From Actinoplanes palleronii (lineage in GTDB: Bacteria; Actinomycetota; Actinomycetes; Mycobacteriales; Micromonosporaceae), in the NCBI RefSeq assembly GCF_016862315.1, contig NZ_BOMS01000181.1, positions 1 to 37,362 on the forward strand: a DNA stretch of 37,362 nucleotides, in the 5' to 3' direction. Both the position numbers and the translations under genes were made by a program. Under the pieces are notes generated by a model. It saw only the letters and a program-made list of their open reading frames with translations, did no database searches and had not been told where the DNA came from. Positions within the stretch are counted from its first letter, which is position 1. Each line of letters opens with the position of its first letter. This document shows positions 33,137 to 37,362 of this stretch, piece by piece.

Positions 33137-34606
33137 TCATTCAAAAGAAAGGATGTGGAATCCCCACGCCGGCAGGTCGACATAGAGACCGTCGGCGGCC
33201 AGTTCACTGCCGGAACGCTCGAAGACCCGGCCGTCCATCCGGTCGGCCAGCCGCCAGGCCCGCCCGGCCAGTTCCGGCCAGGGCAGCTCGACCCGGCACT
33301 GCGCCGGCCGCCCGGAGTAGTTGACCACGGTCAGATCCCGCGGCACCCGGCCGTCGTGCCAGGCCCAGGCCAGCATGTCCTGATGCGTCGGGTTGTCCGC
33401 CCAGCCGTGCGTCGGCACCTGCCGCCAGTCACCCCGGCGTACGGTCGCGGCCACCCGGACCAACCGGCGGTGGAAGTCCCGCAGGCGCGCGTCGGCCGGC
33501 TCGTCCGGATACCGGGCCAGGAAGATCGGCAGGTGCGTGCGCCGGCCCTCGAACTGCCCGTCGTGCCAGAGCGTCCCACCCGGCAGGGTGGACAGCGCCA
33601 CCGCCGCGGCCCGGCCCCGCCCGCCCGGCGTCGTCGCGGCCGCCCGCGGCTCGTCGTGGTTCTCCAGGAAACGGATCAGCCGGTCCTGGTAGTCGCGGCC
33701 CGCCTCCAGGTGCTTGCGGACCGAGGCGGCGTCCTCGTGCGCGAGCCGGTCGTAGAGCCGCTTGTCGTAACAGAAGTCGAAGCCCTGCTGCTGCAACAGC
33801 CACTCGGTGTCCCAGTAGACCTCGGCGATCAGCACCAGGCCCGGGTGCCGTTCCCGCAGGCGGCCGATCAGCTCGGGCCAGAACTCGGTGGCAGGTCTCG
33901 GGCCCGCGTACTTCCCCCAGGTCCCGGCGAAGATGTCGTTCGTCATCAGCATCGCCATGTCGCAGCGCATGCCGTCGCACTGCTCGGCGATGTCCGACAT
34001 CCCGGCCAGCGTCGCCGCCCGCATCCCCGGCGCGAACGCGTTCAGCTGGGCCACGTCCGGCCACGGCGCGAAATACGGGTCCCGGCCGTGCGCGATCACC
34101 CGGTCACCGGCCCGGAACCAGTCGGACGGCGCGTGGGCCAGGTCCTCCTCGGCGCCCTGGATGAACCAGTCCGGATGCCGGGTCACCGCGGGATGGTCCG
34201 GGGCGACATGGTTGGGCACGTAGTCGAGCACCAGCTTCAGCCCACGCCGGCGCAACTCGGCCCGCGCGGTGGCGAGCCCGGCCGGCCCGCCCAGACGTTC
34301 GTCGGCCCGGTACCGCCGCACGCAGTACGGCGAGCCGACCACGTCCTCCGGCGTCAGGTCGGGCAGCGCGTGCCGGAACGCCCGCTGCAGCCCCTCGTCG
34401 GCACGGGCCACGGCCAGCCCGGCCGGGCTGCGCTCCCAGACGCCCATCAGCCAGACCGCGTGCATCCCGGGCGCGGCCACCTCGTCCCAGACCTCGCCCG
34501 GCACATCGGACAGGGTGACGGTGCGGCCGAGACGGCGGCCCAGGCCGACCAGCCACGGCCAGGTGTCGATCTCGTAGATGGCCGGGGTGGCCGGCCAGCC
34601 GGTCAT
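33137..34606 (-). CDS. GH13 (alpha-amylase family) glycoside hydrolase
   Basis: A 489-residue enzyme with a (beta/alpha)8 barrel: VLDYVPNHVAPDH (Asp128, His133), DGMRCDMAML with nucleophile Asp216, LIAEVYWDTEW with acid/base Glu262, and FLENHDEPRAA with the transition-state Asp318. The C-terminal 90 residues form the usual beta domain (DLTVVNYSGRPAQCRVELPWP). There is no signal peptide, so it is probably cytoplasmic. Specificity among amylase, glucosidase, or transglycosidase is not decidable. The ATG at 34606 overlaps the stop of a 57-codon peptide gene as ATGA, so its translation is likely coupled to it. Confidence 0.9.
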   Translation of the reverse strand: MTGWPATPAIYEIDTWPWLVGLGRRLGRTVTLSDVPGEVWDEVAAPGMHAVWLMGVWERSPAGLAVARADEGLQRAFRHALPDLTPEDVVGSPYCVRRYRADERLGGPAGLATARAELRRRGLKLVLDYVPNHVAPDHPAVTRHPDWFIQGAEEDLAHAPSDWFRAGDRVIAHGRDPYFAPWPDVAQLNAFAPGMRAATLAGMSDIAEQCDGMRCDMAMLMTNDIFAGTWGKYAGPRPATEFWPELIGRLRERHPGLVLIAEVYWDTEWLLQQQGFDFCYDKRLYDRLAHEDAASVRKHLEAGRDYQDRLIRFLENHDEPRAAATTPGGRGRAAAVALSTLPGGTLWHDGQFEGRRTHLPIFLARYPDEPADARLRDFHRRLVRVAATVRRGDWRQVPTHGWADNPTHQDMLAWAWHDGRVPRDLTVVNYSGRPAQCRVELPWPELAGRAWRLADRMDGRVFERSGSELAADGLYVDLPAWGFHILSFE

Positions 34607-34776
34607 GACGTCACGGTAGCAAGGCGAACGCCTTTCAACATCCCGGATGCCGGTGCCGGCCGGTCGACCGTCCGGGCCGTCACTCCGGCGGCCGGAGCCG
34701 CCCGTACCTCGTCCGCGACGGTCACCGAACCCAGCACCACGAAACCGATCAACCCGGTACGCAGGATCCCCCGCAT
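34603..34776 (-). CDS. Small secreted-looking peptide (57 residues), coupled to the GH13 gene
   Basis: The frame runs from ATG 34776 to TGA 34603-34605. GGAGGAAAGGA, an excellent ribosome site, ends 6 bases before the ATG, and the stop overlaps the GH13 ATG as ATGA. The protein begins MRGILRTGLIGFVVLGSVTV, a short basic start and hydrophobic stretch, then ADEVRAAPAAGVTART, with Ala-x-Ala cut-like positions, and a short basic tail. It could be exported, or it could be a leader peptide that sets translation of the GH13 gene. No family recognised. The gene falls below common length cut-offs and is easily missed. Confidence 0.6.
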   Translation of the reverse strand: MRGILRTGLIGFVVLGSVTVADEVRAAPAAGVTARTVDRPAPASGMLKGVRLATVTS

Positions 34777-34894
34777 TGTCGTTCCTTTCCTCCGGATTAA
34801 GCCTCCATGGGGATCAACGAAGTTGTGAACGATCGGGCTCCGACTCCCGTACTGGGTGGCGGCAGCATCACCGAGGGGTTATCGGGAGGTCACC

Positions 34895-36121
34895 GTGGCA
34901 CGGACCGGAATCGACACGTCGATCCTGCACAAGGGATCGCACAGCGCGTCCTACTTCGACCTGGCGAGAGCCGCCGGGGAAGGCGCGGAGATCGTCGACT
35001 TCTGCATCCCGTGCAACCCGTACTTCCCCACCCCGGAGATGTTCGACGAGCTCGGCCGGGAGCTGAAGAGCATCCTGAAGTACTACCCGAGCGACTCGGC
35101 CACCATCACCAAGAAGCTGGCCAGCGTGCTCAACCTGCACCCGCAGACGGTGGCGATGGCGAACGGCTCCACCGAGCTGATCACCTGGATCGACCACCTG
35201 CTGGTCAAGGAGAGCCTGGCCATCCCGATCCCGACGTTCGGCCGGTGGACCGACCAGCCCCTCGAGACCGGCAAGCGGGTGGACATGTTCCCGCTGCAGG
35301 AGCGCGACGGCTTCCGGCTCGACCTGGACGAGTACGTCGAGTTCATCCGGGAACGCCGCTCGCGGGTCGCGGTGATCTGCAACGTGAACAACCCGGACGG
35401 CAACTACCTGCCGCGCCGGGACGTCATCCGGTTCATGGACCAGCTCAGCGACCTCGACCTGGTGATCGTCGACGAGTCGTTCATCGACTTCTCCGACGCC
35501 GAACGCTTCCCCTCGGTCGGCCCGGACGCGGTGATCCGCCCGAACGCGATCGTGCTCAAGTCCCTCGGCAAGAACTTCGGCCTGCACGGCATCCGATTCG
35601 GCTACATGCTGTCCAACCCGGCGATCGCCAGCAAGATCGCGAAGATGCTGCCGAAGTGGAACCTCAACTCCCTCGCGGAGAAGGTCGTCCACATGATCCA
35701 GGACCACGAGATGGAGTACGAGGAGAGCCTGCGCCTGCTCAGCCGCGACCGCCGGTCGATGGGCCGCGAGCTGCAGCGCATCCCCGGCCTCACGGTCTTC
35801 CCGTCGCAGGGCAACTTCTTCCTGGTCAAGCTGCCGACCGAGTGGTCCGGGGTGGCGCTGCGCGACTACCTGGTCGCCAACCACGGCATCATGACCCGCG
35901 AATGCGGCAACAAGCTCGGCATGACCAGCCAGTTCATGCGCCTCGTGGTGCGGCAGGCCCCGGACGTGGACCGGCTGGTCGACGGCATGCTCGACTACGC
36001 GCAGCGCTTCCAGGGCCGCTCGGTCTACGACTCCGACCCCCTCGAGTCGAGCAGCCGCCGCTGGACCGAGCAGTACGAGGACAAGTCCGAGTACGTCGGC
36101 CGCCGCTCCGCGATCGCCTGA
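34895..36121 (+). CDS. Class I/II PLP-dependent aminotransferase (histidinol-phosphate aminotransferase / CobD-like)
   Basis: A 408-residue fold-type I aminotransferase. It shows ANGSTELI (phosphate-binding region), CNVNNPDGNYLP (Asn-Asn-Pro), VDESFIDF (Asp193) and the Schiff-base Lys226 in LKSLGKNFGLHGIRFGY. QGNFFLVKLP and FMRLVVR carry the carboxylate-binding arginine. It resembles HisC and threonine-phosphate decarboxylases, but the start GTG plus VARTGIDTSILHKGSHSA is longer than in HisC, and a 30-residue C-terminal tail (YDSDPLESSSRRW and on) is added. The GTG at 34895 follows GGGAGG by 5 bases. Substrate unknown. It is divergent from the GH13 unit. Confidence 0.85.
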   Translation: MARTGIDTSILHKGSHSASYFDLARAAGEGAEIVDFCIPCNPYFPTPEMFDELGRELKSILKYYPSDSATITKKLASVLNLHPQTVAMANGSTELITWIDHLLVKESLAIPIPTFGRWTDQPLETGKRVDMFPLQERDGFRLDLDEYVEFIRERRSRVAVICNVNNPDGNYLPRRDVIRFMDQLSDLDLVIVDESFIDFSDAERFPSVGPDAVIRPNAIVLKSLGKNFGLHGIRFGYMLSNPAIASKIAKMLPKWNLNSLAEKVVHMIQDHEMEYEESLRLLSRDRRSMGRELQRIPGLTVFPSQGNFFLVKLPTEWSGVALRDYLVANHGIMTRECGNKLGMTSQFMRLVVRQAPDVDRLVDGMLDYAQRFQGRSVYDSDPLESSSRRWTEQYEDKSEYVGRRSAIA

Positions 36122-36141
36122 TCTTCCTCGCTCTCCGGGGG

Positions 36142-36172
36142 CCGGCCTCTTCTTCTGCTTTTCAGAGGCCGG
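36142..36172. terminator. Hairpin between aminotransferase and aldo/keto reductase genes
   Basis: Nine-base perfect arms CCGGCCTCT (36142-36150) and AGAGGCCGG (36164-36172) around a 13-base pyrimidine-rich loop. It follows the aminotransferase stop by 20 bases and overlaps the last codons of the convergent reductase gene. A T-run is lacking, so it is a weak, possibly bidirectional terminator. Confidence 0.45.
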
Positions 36173-37145
36173 TCATCCGCTCCATCTGCTCCGGGTAGCG
36201 CTCGCCCTGCACCTCGATCTTCGCGGCCGCCGTCTCGATCTCGTCGAGGTCGGCCGGGCTCAGCGTGACCTCGACCGCGCCGAGGTTCTCGTCCAGCCGC
36301 TCCAGGCGCCGGGTCCCCGGGATCGGCACGATCCACGGCCGCTGGGCCAGCAGCCAGGCCAGCGCGATCTGCGCTCGCGTCGCGCCCTTGCCGTCCGCGA
36401 TCCGCCCGATCAGCTCGACCAGTGCCTGATTCGCCGCCAGCGCATCCGCCGAGAACCGCGGCAGCCCGTTGCGCATGTCGTTCTCGGCGAAGACCGTGTC
36501 CGCGCCGATCTTCCCGGTCAGGAAGCCGCGGCCCAGCGGGCTGAACGGCACGAACCCGATGCCCAGCTCGGCCAGGGTGTCCAGCAGCCCGCCCTCCGGC
36601 TGGCGCGACCACAGCGAATACTCACTCTGCACCGCGGTGACCGGCTGCACGGCGTGCGCCCGGCGGATCGTCGCGGTGCCCGCCTCGGACATCCCGAAGT
36701 GCCGTACCTTGCCCGCTTCGATCAGCTCCCGGACCGCGCCGGCGACGTCCTCGATCGGCACGTCCGGGTCGACCCGGTGCTGGTAGAACAGGTCGATCGT
36801 GTCCACCCTGAGTCGCCGCAGCGACGCCTCGGCGACCCGCCGGATGTTCTCCGGCCGGCTGTCCACGCCGCTCTGCCGCCCCTGCTCCTCGATCGCGAAC
36901 CCGAACTTGGTGGCGATCACCACCTGCCCGCGGAACGGTTCGAGGGCCTCACCGACCAGCTCCTCGTTCACCCACGGGCCGTACACCTCAGCGGTGTCGA
37001 AGAGGGTGACACCGCGCTCGACCGCGGTCCGCAGCAGGGCGATGTTCGCGTCCCGGTCCGGCCCGGGCCCATAGCCATGACTCATCCCCATCGCGCCAAA
37101 CCCGACCGCGGAGACCGTCAGGCCCCCAAGTGCTCTCATCTGCAT
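36162..37145 (-). CDS. Aldo/keto reductase
   Basis: A 327-residue NADPH-dependent reductase with a (beta/alpha)8 barrel. The catalytic tetrad is complete: Asp50 and Tyr55 in FDTAEVYGPWVNEELVG, Lys80 in IATKFGF and His123 in YQHRVDP. IPGTRRLERLDENLGA near the end binds the cofactor phosphate. It belongs to the AKR13 / YakC-like group common in actinobacteria, reducing aldehydes or ketones; the physiological substrate is unknown. The ATG at 37145 is chosen (a second in-frame ATG lies at 37139); neither has a strong ribosome site. Upstream lies the pentanucleotide array. Confidence 0.9.
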   Translation of the reverse strand: MQMRALGGLTVSAVGFGAMGMSHGYGPGPDRDANIALLRTAVERGVTLFDTAEVYGPWVNEELVGEALEPFRGQVVIATKFGFAIEEQGRQSGVDSRPENIRRVAEASLRRLRVDTIDLFYQHRVDPDVPIEDVAGAVRELIEAGKVRHFGMSEAGTATIRRAHAVQPVTAVQSEYSLWSRQPEGGLLDTLAELGIGFVPFSPLGRGFLTGKIGADTVFAENDMRNGLPRFSADALAANQALVELIGRIADGKGATRAQIALAWLLAQRPWIVPIPGTRRLERLDENLGAVEVTLSPADLDEIETAAAKIEVQGERYPEQMERMTGL

Positions 37146-37231
37146 GTCACGAAACGCTACGACCCCCCACCCCGATCCACCGCCCCAGAGGGGGTCCCTG
37201 CCATTACCCCGTTCCCCTCCCACCCCTCCCC

Positions 37232-37361
37232 CAGCCCAGCCCAGCCCAGCGCGGCCCAGCCCGGCGCGGCGCGGCGCGGCGCGGCCCAGCCCGGCGCGGC
37301 CCAGCCCGGCGCGGCCCAGCCCAGCGCGGCCCAGCCCAGCGCGGCCCAGCCCAGCGCGGCC
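37232..37361. repeat. Pentanucleotide array, 26 units of C[A/G]GC[C/G]
   Basis: Twenty-six consecutive 5-base units of CRGCS fill 37232-37361 without a break and run into the window edge. Within them a 15-base block CGGCC-CAGCC-C(A/G)GCG is repeated several times towards the right. The array begins about 90 bp upstream of the aldo/keto reductase start codon, so it lies in or near its promoter. It is pure slippage-prone sequence; length probably varies. Confidence 0.9.
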
Positions 37362-37362
37362 C

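Overview
The window is very G+C rich, uses GTG and TTG starts freely, has densely packed and often 1-13 bp overlapping genes, and carries an actinobacterial Tad-type pilus locus. It therefore looks like chromosomal DNA of a filamentous actinomycete, most likely Micromonosporaceae (Actinoplanes-like). The genus is an inference; no rRNA or tRNA gene is present. I see no phage, transposase, integrase or CRISPR array.

Layout. 1-2.5 kb, minus strand: a partial zinc-ribbon protein and a GT2/GT4 glycosyltransferase pair, divergent from 2.6-4.8 kb, plus strand: an LCP cell-wall ligase and a diacylglycerol-kinase-type lipid kinase. 4.88-5.04 kb: three copies, at 61 bp period, of a hairpin-forming repeat between convergent genes. 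5.1-6.5 kb: a SelW/Rdx-family redox protein divergent from a ChaA-type Ca2+/H+ antiporter. 6.8-8.8 kb, minus: alpha/beta hydrolase, MarR regulator and a pyruvoyl-dependent arginine decarboxylase. An 18-bp perfect palindrome covers the hydrolase start and lies between it and a divergent membrane-anchored EEP-fold hydrolase. 9.7-10.6 kb: a membrane protein with a Gly-Tyr-Gln-Pro repeat tail.

10.85-18.26 kb, minus: a sugar operon running binding protein, two-domain ATPase, two permeases (CUT2 class, YtfQRT-YjfF-like) and then a secreted 926-residue GH2 hydrolase with two C-terminal AbfB domains. The enzyme would release furanose sugars outside the cell and the transporter would import them. A 26-bp perfect palindrome sits between the binding-protein gene and the ATPase gene.

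18.6-27.8 kb, plus: a single-domain response regulator, TadE, TadG, CpaB, CpaE/TadZ, CpaF/TadA, TadB and TadC, followed by a GAF-PAS histidine kinase. This is an export/pilus machine flanked by signalling proteins, but without a recognisable Flp pilin or prepilin peptidase in the window.

27.9-33 kb: VOC proteins, an AraC regulator, a HAD phosphatase, an Rv1733c-like membrane protein, a frameshifted HupE/UreJ gene and a secreted DUF3500 protein. 33.1-34.8 kb: a GH13 enzyme translationally coupled to an easily overlooked 57-codon secreted-looking peptide. 34.9-37.1 kb: a class I/II aminotransferase and an aldo/keto reductase. The right edge is a 26-unit CRGCS pentanucleotide array that runs out of the window.
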